From contig NZ_NGJY01000003.1 of NCBI RefSeq assembly GCF_003987565.1, positions 62,001-126,000 on the forward strand: a stretch of DNA of 64,000 nt. The letters run 5' to 3'. The stretch is from Vagococcus fessus. Its GTDB lineage: Bacteria; Bacillota; Bacilli; Lactobacillales; Vagococcaceae. Below the pieces are notes generated by a model. The model did not search any database. It worked only from the letters and a program-made list of their open reading frames with translations, and was not told the DNA's origin. Made by a program: the position numbers and the translations under genes. This document shows, piece after piece, positions 43,664-51,820 of this stretch. The stretch's first letter is position 1. Each line of letters opens with the position of its first letter.

Positions 43664-44083
43664 ATGACAGAGATGAGACGAGTAAGAGTGACGGATGAAA
43701 ATGAGAATACAGTGGTACAAAGAGATGTGACTGTGATGACAACTGCTGACTTATCGGAATTTCTAGAACCACATATGATGACGTACTTTACGAAACAAGT
43801 GGAAAGAGAACTGACAGAACGAAGTTTATCTGGCGACCGAGAAGCTTTTCGTCTGTTAAAAGAGAAGTGGCAACGCCAAGTACCAGAAAAAATCAAAACC
43901 GATGGTCAGTTTACATTTAATCCAACGTTACAATTGGCCGAGTATCTGACAGGTTGGTCAATACCGGAAAGAATCTTAGCGCGACAAGTAGAGTTAGAGC
44001 TGAAAAAACGTGTTCTTGAGGGCGATGACCAAGCGTATGAGATTTATAAATGGTATGTGAATGAGATAAAACCGAATAGGTAA
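43664..44083 (+). CDS. uncharacterised 139-residue protein
   Basis: ATG at 43664 chosen because GAGGAGG is eight bases upstream; the ATG at 43658 is too close. Helical, charged, with two similar segments: LSEFLEPHMMTYFTKQVERELTERSLSGDREAF and LAEYLTGWSIPERILARQVELELKKRVLEGDDQAY share the pattern L.E.L........RQVE.EL..R.L.GD..A. So the protein looks like an internal duplication of an about 55-residue unit. No known family. Second gene of the operon starting at 42393. Confidence 0.65.
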   Translation: MTEMRRVRVTDENENTVVQRDVTVMTTADLSEFLEPHMMTYFTKQVERELTERSLSGDREAFRLLKEKWQRQVPEKIKTDGQFTFNPTLQLAEYLTGWSIPERILARQVELELKKRVLEGDDQAYEIYKWYVNEIKPNR

Positions 44084-44104
44084 AAATAAAAAGGAGTGTT
44101 ACGA

Positions 44105-44701
44105 ATGACAAAAGAAAATTTAAAATTTAATGCTTATGATAGTTGGGCGATTTGGGAAACACCTAAGAATTTAAAAGAAGGTTTAACAGATGAAGAAAGA
44201 CAAAAAATGTTCGGAGAGGCTTATATTCCAAAGCACTTCCCTATTGATCAATTGCCTAAAAATCTAGCTGAGCATTTAAAAGCAGTTGAGTATGTGATTG
44301 TGGGATTAAATCCAGGAAATGAGGGAGCTTCTTTAGCAGAAGAATCAGAAGCATTCTTAAATTTTCATGGTTTGAAAAAAAGTTTAGATTATCGCTTAGC
44401 AGCAGTCTTATATGATACGAAATTATGGGGGGCTTTCATGACAGATTTAATACATGTTGTCGAAAGTGATAGTTCGAAAGTTTCAACAGATTCAGAGGAC
44501 GTCGCTTATTTAGAAGCTCATCTAGATGAATTAGGGGTTTCAGAAAATGCTGTACTTGTTGCATTGGGTGGAAAAACAGAAAAAGCTCTTACAGGTAAAG
44601 CACGTCGTAAAGTGGTTTCTCTTCCTCATTATTCTGGAGCCAATGGACACTGGAAAGCTGAAAATACACGACAAAAAGTAGAGGCAATAGCTTCTAACTA
44701 A
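44105..44701 (+). CDS. uracil-DNA glycosylase superfamily-like protein
   Basis: 198 residues from the ATG at 44105, eight bases after AAGGAG. Two motifs of the UDG superfamily are visible: VIVGLNPGNEG (about 68-78, water-activating/phosphate loop) and LPHYSGANGHW (about 175-185, the 'HPS' loop). The family removes uracil or other damaged bases, but many small members have no shown activity. The catalytic Asp/Asn usual in motif I is Asn here. Last gene of the operon under the WYL-type palindrome. Confidence 0.7.
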   Translation: MTKENLKFNAYDSWAIWETPKNLKEGLTDEERQKMFGEAYIPKHFPIDQLPKNLAEHLKAVEYVIVGLNPGNEGASLAEESEAFLNFHGLKKSLDYRLAAVLYDTKLWGAFMTDLIHVVESDSSKVSTDSEDVAYLEAHLDELGVSENAVLVALGGKTEKALTGKARRKVVSLPHYSGANGHWKAENTRQKVEAIASN

Positions 44702-44732
44702 AAAAGGACTAGCCTAGGCTAGTCCTTTTTTA
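44701..44732. terminator. bidirectional terminator
   Basis: GGACTAGCCTAGGCTAGTCC is a perfect palindrome flanked by A and T runs. Confidence 0.9.
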
Positions 44733-44733
44733 G

Positions 44734-45144
44734 TTAGTTTAGTTGATATAAAGTAATCGACTCCCCACCATTATCAAAAGGTGTAAAGCCAAGTGAGTCA
44801 TAAAAGTTACTGAGGGCAAGAGTCTTTCCTGTTAATAGCACTAATTGCTCAACATCGGGATAAGCATCAAGTACGTCAGTCAGCAATTGCGTGCCAATCC
44901 CTTTATTTTGATTAGAAGGATGGACGAGGATATCTTGAATATAGAGAATGGTTTCACCATCACCCACAGCTCGAATTAAGCCAACAGGTGTGGTGTTATG
45001 CCAGGCGGTAATGACGATAAGTGACTTGGTAAGTGCTCGGGTCAATTTGTCTAAATCTTCAGTATAAGTGGTGTAACCAACACTCGAATATAAGGTGTCG
45101 AGTTGGTTAGGTGTCAGGACGGCGTTTGATTGATAGTAAATCAT
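44734..45144 (-). CDS. GNAT N-acetyltransferase
   Basis: 136 residues from the ATG at 45144 behind AAAGGAG. The GNAT core has ILVHPSNQNKGIGTQLLTDV (acetyl-CoA loop) and ALSNFYDSLGF. The C-terminal PFDNGGESITLYQL is common in a small Firmicutes GNAT group often annotated as putative acetyltransferase. Single gene; substrate unknown. Confidence 0.9.
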   Translation of the reverse strand: MIYYQSNAVLTPNQLDTLYSSVGYTTYTEDLDKLTRALTKSLIVITAWHNTTPVGLIRAVGDGETILYIQDILVHPSNQNKGIGTQLLTDVLDAYPDVEQLVLLTGKTLALSNFYDSLGFTPFDNGGESITLYQLN

Positions 45145-45240
45145 AATGTGCTCACTCCTTTTTGTAAATCTAAGGGTAGTGTACCATGAAATGAAAAAAA
45201 TAAGGTTGGCGTGAGCATTTATTTTCATTTATCAAAAGAT

Positions 45241-45273
45241 AAGTGATATCATCTGTCTATCACTTGATAAGTG
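45241..45273. promoter_or_regulatory. overlapping inverted repeats, probable TetR operator
   Basis: AAGTGATA (45241) and TATCACTT (45258) flank nine bases, and CACTTGATAAGTG (45261-45273) is itself a palindrome. They lie just before the ABC/TetR operon. Confidence 0.5.
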
Positions 45274-45304
45274 AATTTTATGTAGAACGAAAGGGGTACC
45301 GCAT

Positions 45305-46378
45305 ATGTTTTTATCAATTAAAGAAATGGCATACTCAAAAGGAAAGTTTGCCTTAATTATTTTTATCATGGTATTGATATCATGGTTGGTGTTTATCTTG
45401 TCTGGATTAGCAAATGGTCTAGCTCAGGGAAGTAGTAAAGAGGTGGATTCATGGCGAGCAGAGGGGATTATCTTGACGGATGAGGCGAATAAGAATTTAC
45501 AAGCGTCTAACATCGATGAGAAGGTATTAAAAGAAGTAGATGCCAAAGTTGTGGAAGGTATTGTTCAAGGGTCATATGCTATGCAACACGAAAATGGAAA
45601 ATCTGATGAGAAAGAAAATATTTCAATTTTTGGGTCATCTAATCAAAAAATAGTAGACCCTGAAATTATTAAAGGGCGTCGTTATGAAAAGAAAAATGAA
45701 ATTTTAGTTTCTCAATCTTTAGCTGATAAAGGTTATGAAATAGGCGACAAAGTGAAACTTGGAAGTAGTGAAGATACATTTACGATTGTTGGGATAACAC
45801 CAACAAGTTCATACCGTATTACGCCAGTTATTTATGCATCTGTTGCGACTGTAAATGACTTACGTTTTGGTGATACGCCACCTAAAGGCACAATGTATAA
45901 CGGTATTGTCTACCGTGAAGGCAGTTCAAAAGTAACAGATGATAAAAATTTAGTAGATATTAAAACCACTGATTTTATCGAAGCATTACCAGGGTACAGT
46001 GAGCAAAAATTAACGCTTAACGGAATGGTTTATTTCTTACTTGTTATCTCTGCCTTCGTTATTGGGGTATTCATTTATGTGATGACCTTACAAAAAACAG
46101 AGATGTTTGGGATTTTAAAAATTCAAGGTGTGGCTACAAGTTATTTAGCGAAGTCAGTTTTGATTCAAACGTTCTTCTTAGCGTTAATAGGTGTGCTTTT
46201 AGGAGCAGCATTGACGTACTTAACAACATTAGTTTTACCAGCAAGCATGCCATATGCAACGAATTTAACAGAAGCCGGAATTTATGGTATCGGCTTAATC
46301 ATATTCGCTATTTTAGGTGGGGTATTCTCAACCATCACAGTAGCAAAAGTCAATCCATTAGATGCGATAGGAGGGTAA
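45305..46378 (+). CDS. ABC transporter permease (FtsX/DevC-like)
   Basis: 357 residues. One N-terminal membrane helix (FALIIFIMVLISWLVFILSG), a large outside domain (about 40-235) and three C-terminal helices (about 243-265, 285-310, 325-345) give the MacB/FtsX-type topology. The closing motif AKVNPLDAIGG is typical. Such permeases use the outside domain for mechanotransmission or to handle peptides, heme or lipids. With the ATPase gene (4-base gap) and a TetR gene it forms an operon. The arrangement resembles heme or toxic-compound efflux systems (HrtAB-like), but the substrate is not shown. Confidence 0.88.
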   Translation: MFLSIKEMAYSKGKFALIIFIMVLISWLVFILSGLANGLAQGSSKEVDSWRAEGIILTDEANKNLQASNIDEKVLKEVDAKVVEGIVQGSYAMQHENGKSDEKENISIFGSSNQKIVDPEIIKGRRYEKKNEILVSQSLADKGYEIGDKVKLGSSEDTFTIVGITPTSSYRITPVIYASVATVNDLRFGDTPPKGTMYNGIVYREGSSKVTDDKNLVDIKTTDFIEALPGYSEQKLTLNGMVYFLLVISAFVIGVFIYVMTLQKTEMFGILKIQGVATSYLAKSVLIQTFFLALIGVLLGAALTYLTTLVLPASMPYATNLTEAGIYGIGLIIFAILGGVFSTITVAKVNPLDAIGG

Positions 46379-46382
46379 TAAT

Positions 46383-47057
46383 ATGAAACGAGCAATTGAA
46401 TTAAAGAATGTAAACAAAGTATTTGGTAAAGGGAAAAAGCAAGTCAACGCTTTAACTGACATTAATTTTCATGTGAATCCAGGAGAATTAGTAGCTGTGA
46501 TTGGGCCATCTGGTTCAGGTAAAAGTACATTTTTAAAAGTTATCGCGGGACTACTAGAGCCGACATCAGGTAGTGTTATTATTGATGACCAAGATTTAAA
46601 GAATGTGGCAGCTAAAGACTTGGTTAAATTACGTTTTGATAAATTAGGGTTCATCCTTCAACAATCTAACCTTGTTCCCTTCTTAAAAGTAGCAGAACAA
46701 TTTAAATTAATTGAAAAAAATGACCGTTCAAAAAAAGACCCAGACTACCGTCAAAAGTTAGCAGAATTATTAGACATCGAAAAATTAATGAACAGTTATC
46801 CGAAAGATTTATCTGGTGGAGAACGTCAACGTGTGGCGATTTCGACAGCCTTGTACCATAAACCAGAAATAATCTTAGCAGATGAACCGACAGCAAGTCT
46901 TGATAGTGACCGTGCTTTTGAAGTGGCCGTTTTATTAGCTCGCTTAGCGGAACAAGAAAAAACCGGGATTGTCATGGTAACTCATGATGAGCGTTTACTA
47001 AAATACTGTCACCGTGTCTGTCGTATCGAAGATGGTCAGTTAACCGAAGTGGTCTAG
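46383..47057 (+). CDS. ABC transporter ATP-binding protein
   Basis: 224 residues with Walker A GPSGSGKST (about 41), Q-loop ILQQSNL, signature LSGGERQRV (about 141), Walker B IILADEPTAS and the H-loop VTHDE. MacB/LolD-type ATPase partner of the permease just upstream; two copies would drive export at the membrane. The extended LGFILQQSNLVPFL region agrees with this subfamily. Confidence 0.95.
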   Translation: MKRAIELKNVNKVFGKGKKQVNALTDINFHVNPGELVAVIGPSGSGKSTFLKVIAGLLEPTSGSVIIDDQDLKNVAAKDLVKLRFDKLGFILQQSNLVPFLKVAEQFKLIEKNDRSKKDPDYRQKLAELLDIEKLMNSYPKDLSGGERQRVAISTALYHKPEIILADEPTASLDSDRAFEVAVLLARLAEQEKTGIVMVTHDERLLKYCHRVCRIEDGQLTEVV

Positions 47058-47114
47058 TCTATTTAGAGAAGGAGTGGTACACTAAGTAGGAAAGAAAAAT
47101 AGAGGAGCGTATTT

Positions 47115-47693
47115 ATGACAATGACGCGTAAAGAACTAGCAGATCAAACAAAAGCGACCATCTTAGATGTTGCCCGTCAGCTTTTTCTCAATCAAGGGTA
47201 TCAAGCGACCTCAACCCGTGCAATTGCCGAACAGTGTGGCATTACCCAACCTAATTTGTATCACCATTTCAAAAATAAAAAAGTGTTATTCAAATGTGTA
47301 GTAGAAGAAATAATTAAAGATATTGAAAAAGTTCAGATTGAACTGCTTGCAGAAAAATGTTCGCCAGAAGAAAAACTAGTTTCTATGATGACGGCACTGA
47401 TGACCATTCATCCAGCTAACTTTTTCAGTATGCTCGAAGATTTTAAAGAGATTATGTCTGAAGAAAATCAAAAAGAATTTTTTGAAATGTATCAAACAGC
47501 TTACTTAGCACCTTTTATTTCAGTTTTTAAAGAAGCTGATTTAAGAGGAGATGTGACGCCAGAAGAAGCGACCACTCATTTGATGTACCACTTGGGTGCA
47601 GTGATGAGTATCTCTCATCAGTATAAGAAAGAACACACAACAGAACAGCTAAGACGAACCGTTGATTTACTTTTGAATGGTTTGGTAGAGTAA
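47115..47693 (+). CDS. TetR family transcriptional regulator
   Basis: 192 residues. N-terminal HTH: TKATILDVARQLFLNQGYQ, then STRAIAEQCGITQPNLYHHF, a classic TetR recognition helix. The C-terminal part is the ligand domain. It is the third gene of the ABC operon (57-base gap), so it probably represses its own operon through the inverted repeats at 45241 and is released by the transported compound. Confidence 0.93.
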   Translation: MTMTRKELADQTKATILDVARQLFLNQGYQATSTRAIAEQCGITQPNLYHHFKNKKVLFKCVVEEIIKDIEKVQIELLAEKCSPEEKLVSMMTALMTIHPANFFSMLEDFKEIMSEENQKEFFEMYQTAYLAPFISVFKEADLRGDVTPEEATTHLMYHLGAVMSISHQYKKEHTTEQLRRTVDLLLNGLVE

Positions 47694-47703
47694 AAAGGGT
47701 TAG

Positions 47704-47757
47704 AGCCCAATAAAATAAGAAGCGTGCCAAAGGGCACGCTTCTTATTTTATTGGGCT
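47704..47757. terminator. 25-bp perfect bidirectional terminator overlapping a coding end
   Basis: Perfect 25-bp stem starting AGCCCAATAAAATAAGAAGC, loop AAAG. The right arm contains the last codons and stop of the minus-strand gene ending at 47743. Confidence 0.9.
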
Positions 47758-48783
47758 CATTTCTTGAATATCTTGAATTTTTTTAATCTCATAACGAATA
47801 GCCTTAGTATTTTCGGTAGCATCTTTTAAAGACAGAGATTGAATACGTCTATTTTCAAAGGGTGACACGTATAATGTTAGATTATTTAGATTATAAGCAG
47901 TTGAGTATTGATTTCGGTGTACAAATAAATCATCTGGCTTACCAAGTGCATTACCTGTTTTGATCAAACCGTAAGGAATATCAAAGTTATTTAAAATATT
48001 ATAAACTCTATGAATGGCCATATCATCACTTGGTGCATCAGACATGCGATTAAAAATCGTAGCACGGACGAAACGAGTTTGTGGTGTGAAATCTCCAGGT
48101 AATCCGAAGAGTCCGCTACCGATGCCAGATGATGGAATGGTTACGTTGCCCATTTCCCAATCAGCTTGAGTATCACCAGTTAGTCCAACATAATTATTTA
48201 AATTCTTCACATGGTAATCAAAGTCAGGTGCATTTGACATAGTTCCGATTTTATTATCATGTATAGTGAACGAGCCTTTTACATCCGGTTCAATCACAAT
48301 TGATTTACCGGTTTTATCAGTGAACCAGTAATGTTGCGGTTGTGCGGCACCTAGCTCATTTTCAGTATCGCATATAGCGACTTCGGATAGAGCACGTTCG
48401 CGTAATTCATCTACATCGGCACAATTTGCTATAGCCCATGTTACGAATTCTTCTCCTCTAAAAGGTAGCTTACCCAAAGCTTCAACTTCTTCTTGTGTGG
48501 CATAGTTGTGGTAGCCTGAGCCAAAATAAAAAGTTCCTCCTACAAGGCCGTTCTCATTAATACCATCCATTAACATGACTACGTTATCAATATTATAATC
48601 TTTACCACTAAGGGTACATCCCATAGAAGCGTATTTAAATGTGACATCCGATAAAAGAAGTCCTTTTACTTCATAGCCTCTAGGAATTGTGATACCGTCC
48701 ATAGGCATTGGAAAACCAAATTCCTGGGTTCTTCCCCAATAGGTATTACCCTCTATACTCGTTACTTGAATTCCTGTACACAT
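47743..48783 (-). CDS. linear amide C-N hydrolase (choloylglycine hydrolase/penicillin V acylase family)
   Basis: 346 residues, N-terminal nucleophile hydrolase. After Met removal the catalytic Cys2 is exposed (MCTGI). Arg18 is present (WGRT), as are the Asn in DGINENG, the Asn in TMSNAPDFDY and the Arg in TRFVRA. The conserved Asp after Arg18 (RxxD, as in RNMD or RTMD) is Glu21 here (RTQE). Members cleave bile salts, penicillin V or acyl-homoserine lactones; the substitution makes classic bile-salt hydrolase activity uncertain. Cytosolic, single gene. Confidence 0.88.
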   Translation of the reverse strand: MCTGIQVTSIEGNTYWGRTQEFGFPMPMDGITIPRGYEVKGLLLSDVTFKYASMGCTLSGKDYNIDNVVMLMDGINENGLVGGTFYFGSGYHNYATQEEVEALGKLPFRGEEFVTWAIANCADVDELRERALSEVAICDTENELGAAQPQHYWFTDKTGKSIVIEPDVKGSFTIHDNKIGTMSNAPDFDYHVKNLNNYVGLTGDTQADWEMGNVTIPSSGIGSGLFGLPGDFTPQTRFVRATIFNRMSDAPSDDMAIHRVYNILNNFDIPYGLIKTGNALGKPDDLFVHRNQYSTAYNLNNLTLYVSPFENRRIQSLSLKDATENTKAIRYEIKKIQDIQEMSPIK

Positions 48784-48926
48784 AAGCAGCCTTCTTTCTG
48801 TTCTATATATGCCCCTATTTTATCACAGGAATAGAAAATGATGAAACGTTTTCAATAGAGTTAGAAAATAATAGGGAGTATTGAGTAGTGTTGTATAATA
48901 AAATGAGAGTAAGGGAGTGGAAAGTG

Positions 48927-49586
48927 ATGTTAAAAATCAGTCAACGTGTTATAGAATTTGTAAAAAAAGAATTGGCATACGACGTGACAGGGCACGATTT
49001 TTATCATGCCGAACGTGTTGCTAAACGTGGGGTGCGTTTGTACCAAGAGGAAACAAAAGAGGCACCTAATGCTGAGGGGGAAATGATAGTAGAGCTTGCC
49101 TCATATTTGCATGATGTTATTGATGAAAAAGTAGTAGCAGATACAAGGGATAATAGTAAAAAAATAACAACACTTTTAAAAGAAGAGGGGCTAAGTGAGA
49201 CTCAAATTGATGAGGTTTTTTACATTATGGAGCATATGTCTTATTCTAAAAATTTAGAGAAGAAATATGATCTTAGCTTAGAAGGAAAGTGTGTCCAAGA
49301 TGCAGATAGATTGGATGCTTTAGGTGCTATAGGAATAGCGAGAACTTTTTCATATGGGGGCAGTCATAATAGAAAGCTGTACGACCCAACTGAAGATAAA
49401 AGTAAAAATGAAACTTATGAGGCGTATCGTAATCAAAAAGGGTCATCAGTGGCTCACTTTTATGATAAGTTACTAGGTCTAGCGGATACAATGAATACTC
49501 CCTCAGGTCAAGAACTGGCAGAGAAAAAAACAGAATATATGAAAGTTTATCTGACTCAGTTTATGGCAGAGTGGGATGGGGAGTAG
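48927..49586 (+). CDS. HD-domain phosphohydrolase (YedJ-like)
   Basis: 219 residues from the ATG at 48927 behind AAGGGAGTGG. HD motifs: HDFYHAERV (first His), SYLHDVIDEK (the His-Asp pair) and the later DADRLDALGAIGIART, exactly as in YedJ/YpgQ-type proteins. These are metal-dependent phosphohydrolases of nucleotides, active in the cytosol. Single gene. Confidence 0.92.
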   Translation: MLKISQRVIEFVKKELAYDVTGHDFYHAERVAKRGVRLYQEETKEAPNAEGEMIVELASYLHDVIDEKVVADTRDNSKKITTLLKEEGLSETQIDEVFYIMEHMSYSKNLEKKYDLSLEGKCVQDADRLDALGAIGIARTFSYGGSHNRKLYDPTEDKSKNETYEAYRNQKGSSVAHFYDKLLGLADTMNTPSGQELAEKKTEYMKVYLTQFMAEWDGE

Positions 49587-49657
49587 GGGGACTGACCAGC
49601 TAGATTATTATACGTGGGGACAAGCGAATAACTTATTTGGTGAGATGAAGTGGAAAT

Positions 49658-49694
49658 AAAAAAATGCTAGCCTCTTGGAGGTTAGCATTTTTTA
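49658..49694. terminator. bidirectional terminator
   Basis: AATGCTAGCCTC, TTG, GAGGTTAGCATT with A and T runs. Confidence 0.92.
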
Positions 49695-50954
49695 TTCCCA
49701 CTTACACTTTGTCAGTCCACTACGTTCAGCAGTACTCAGTACAGTTTGGGTGATGGCGTTGGCATTATTCAAACCTCGGCAACTTTTTGAAAAATGGTAC
49801 TTTTTACCTGTCGCTGTAATATAGACAGTTTGATCTTGAGCTTGTTCTGTCGGTTGTTCAAGCGGGGCTGTATCATGTTGTATGGGACTAGCTGTTTGTT
49901 TGGGAGTTTCTGTAGCTTGCTCCGGTTCAACCTCTTGTGAAGGACCAAGTTGGCTCGTCCCATCACTGTAATTAAGAATGACATCATTTTGAATATTGGC
50001 AATAAAGACATTAATTTGAACATCATTATCTCCTATAGATTGTGCTTTAAGATGGACGCCACGGGCTAAGAGTTCGTTATCTTTAAAGACGGGAATAACT
50101 GTATATCGTATATAATGATTCGGATTTTGTTCGAGGTAGTAGGCAATGTCCATTTCAAATCGTAGCATTTCAGGATTATTTAATTGTTGTGTTCCTGTAA
50201 TTAGGTTTTTAAGGTTATTATTTTGTCCAGTGAGTTGAAACCCAATGAGATGAGAACGGTTGTAAAGGTAGCCTTTTTTAGTTTTTTTATTATGCCAACC
50301 TGTTGGGTCAACATTAAGACCTACTCGTTTTTCAGTAGGCATTAATGATTGATTTAGCATTGCTTCAGCAATGGTTGGGCGATTAAGGTGATCTAAGTTA
50401 CCGTAACTTTCCCAAGCGCCTTTTTCTAAGGATAATTCCTCTTGTGTAAAGTCTGGAATTCCTTTATCGACATCAAAAGTTTGGACATCTTCTACGATTT
50501 TATTGGCTAAGGTAGTATACATTGTCTGTCGCTTAGTTTGTAAAGTAGTTCGTGCGACCGTTTCTTTTTTCTTTTTCTCAGCGTCGCGTTTTAGTTGTTC
50601 TTCTTCAGTTTTTTTCTTTAGTTCTAATTTTTCTTTTTCGAGCTTATCTTTTTTCTTTTGTAAGGTCAGCTGTTTCTCGACTTCTTTTTCGCTAGTTGTT
50701 GTTTCTTTTATAATACTAACAGTGTCGCTTGTAGTAGAAGATGTAGAGATGAGTTGTGTAGATGGGGGCTCGGGATTAGGTGGGATTTCTGTTGACATAT
50801 CGCTTTTACCTAAAAGAAAAATGCCCAGACCTGCTACAAGATAAATATATTTTTGGTATGTTCTAGGTAGAGGTGTGTTACTTTTATTACCTTTTATTAA
50901 TTTATATAGACCAAATCCTCCCACAAGTGTTAGGAAAGTTCCGATAAAACTCAT
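49692..50954 (-). CDS. membrane-anchored DNA/RNA non-specific endonuclease (EndA-like)
   Basis: 420 residues. Two N-terminal hydrophobic segments (about 3-20 and 32-48) precede a long Lys/Glu coiled coil (about 85-135). The nuclease domain (about 160-310) has the beta-beta-alpha-metal motif with the general-base His in NRSHLIGFQL, and the metal Asn in the TGTQQLNNPEM segment. A Pro/Gln-rich linker follows. The last 45 residues resemble the surface module YITxTGxKYHxxxC..L..(A/S)....A...G...C. Its final Cys-Val-Cys is shortened to CKWE. It probably degrades DNA at the cell surface, as in uptake or biofilm remodelling. Confidence 0.87.
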   Translation of the reverse strand: MSFIGTFLTLVGGFGLYKLIKGNKSNTPLPRTYQKYIYLVAGLGIFLLGKSDMSTEIPPNPEPPSTQLISTSSTTSDTVSIIKETTTSEKEVEKQLTLQKKKDKLEKEKLELKKKTEEEQLKRDAEKKKKETVARTTLQTKRQTMYTTLANKIVEDVQTFDVDKGIPDFTQEELSLEKGAWESYGNLDHLNRPTIAEAMLNQSLMPTEKRVGLNVDPTGWHNKKTKKGYLYNRSHLIGFQLTGQNNNLKNLITGTQQLNNPEMLRFEMDIAYYLEQNPNHYIRYTVIPVFKDNELLARGVHLKAQSIGDNDVQINVFIANIQNDVILNYSDGTSQLGPSQEVEPEQATETPKQTASPIQHDTAPLEQPTEQAQDQTVYITATGKKYHFSKSCRGLNNANAITQTVLSTAERSGLTKCKWE

Positions 50955-51088
50955 TTAAAACGCCTCCAAAGTTAGATAGTATTAACTGTTATGCTATCAG
51001 TAATGAGAAGTAATGTAAAAGGTTTTTACTTAAAAAAAGGGGAAGAAGAGTGTGAGGATAAATAATTGAGTGAATTTTAGTATATTGT

Positions 51089-51304
51089 TATGAAGCAGAA
51101 GATATTACAGTTGATAACCATAATATTATTGGTGGTATTTGCTCACTTATGGCGGAATTTGTAGCAGATAATTCTCCACGTAAAGTAGCTCGATTAGGTG
51201 TTAAAGAAAGCTTCGGTCAAGTGGGTAAAATGGATTACCTTAAAGAAGATTATGGTATGACAAGTAAAGATATCATCGCTGCTGTGAAATCAGTAGTAGG
51301 GTAA
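51089..51304 (+). pseudogene. C-terminal remnant of a transketolase-like subunit
   Basis: 72 codons without start, binding site or upstream part read EAEDITVDNHNIIGGICS, VARLGVKESFGQVG and YGMTSKDIIAAV. These match the C-terminal domain of transketolase C-terminal subunits (pyrimidine-domain partner; 'V.DHNI.GG', 'GV.D.FG.SG', 'YG.T...I'). Only the tail remains, followed by an intact terminator. A deletion has removed the rest and any companion subunit. Confidence 0.75.
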
Positions 51305-51305
51305 A

Positions 51306-51344
51306 AAGTAAAAAACTCGTTCTTATTAAAGAATGAGTTTTTTA
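51306..51344 (+). terminator. Rho-independent terminator
   Basis: AACTCGTTCTT, ATTAA, AGAATGAGTT, T run. Confidence 0.88.
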
Positions 51345-51407
51345 TTTATTTTCGGAGTAAAATAAACTGTGATATTATAGATTTATGATATGTAAAGAGG
51401 GTGTGCT

Positions 51408-51806
51408 ATGATTAAGGTAATCAATGTAGTTGGTGCGATTATTATTAAAGATAACAAGATATTATGCGCGCAACGTGGTGAAGGTCGAGCGTTATCTTAT
51501 AAATGGGAGTTTCCTGGTGGTAAGATTGAGGAGAACGAGACGCCAAGAGAGGCACTGGTTCGTGAGCTTAATGAGGAGTTGAAATTAGAGGTTAGCGTTG
51601 AGCCAGAACCATTTGAGTGTACAACGTATGATTATGATTTTGGTACGGTTACTCTCACGACTTTTTGTTGTGAGATAGTGGGAGAGTCTGAGCCTGTGTT
51701 GACGGAACATGTGGCTGTAAAATGGTTGGCTCCATCAGAATTAATAGAGCTAGATTGGGCACCAGCAGACGTACCTGCTGTGGAGAAGTTAATGATGACA
51801 CGTTAA
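51408..51806 (+). CDS. Nudix hydrolase, MutT-like
   Basis: 132 residues. The Nudix box is complete: GGKIEENETPREALVRELNEEL (G-x5-E-x7-REUxEE pattern, about 38-59). The N-terminal VVGAIIIKDNKILCAQRGEG and the CETTYDYDFGTVTL-like strand are typical of 8-oxo-dGTP diphosphatases and CTP pyrophosphohydrolases. It is 14 bases upstream of the large helicase gene and so co-transcribed with it. The pairing suggests a nucleic acid repair or defence role for the operon. Confidence 0.9.
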   Translation: MIKVINVVGAIIIKDNKILCAQRGEGRALSYKWEFPGGKIEENETPREALVRELNEELKLEVSVEPEPFECTTYDYDFGTVTLTTFCCEIVGESEPVLTEHVAVKWLAPSELIELDWAPADVPAVEKLMMTR

Positions 51807-51820
51807 GTTAAATTAGGGAG

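Noticed and set aside
46366-46382. GGAGGGTAATAAT resembling the att core
   Set aside because: It is the stop codon of the ABC permease plus the ribosome binding region of the ATPase gene.
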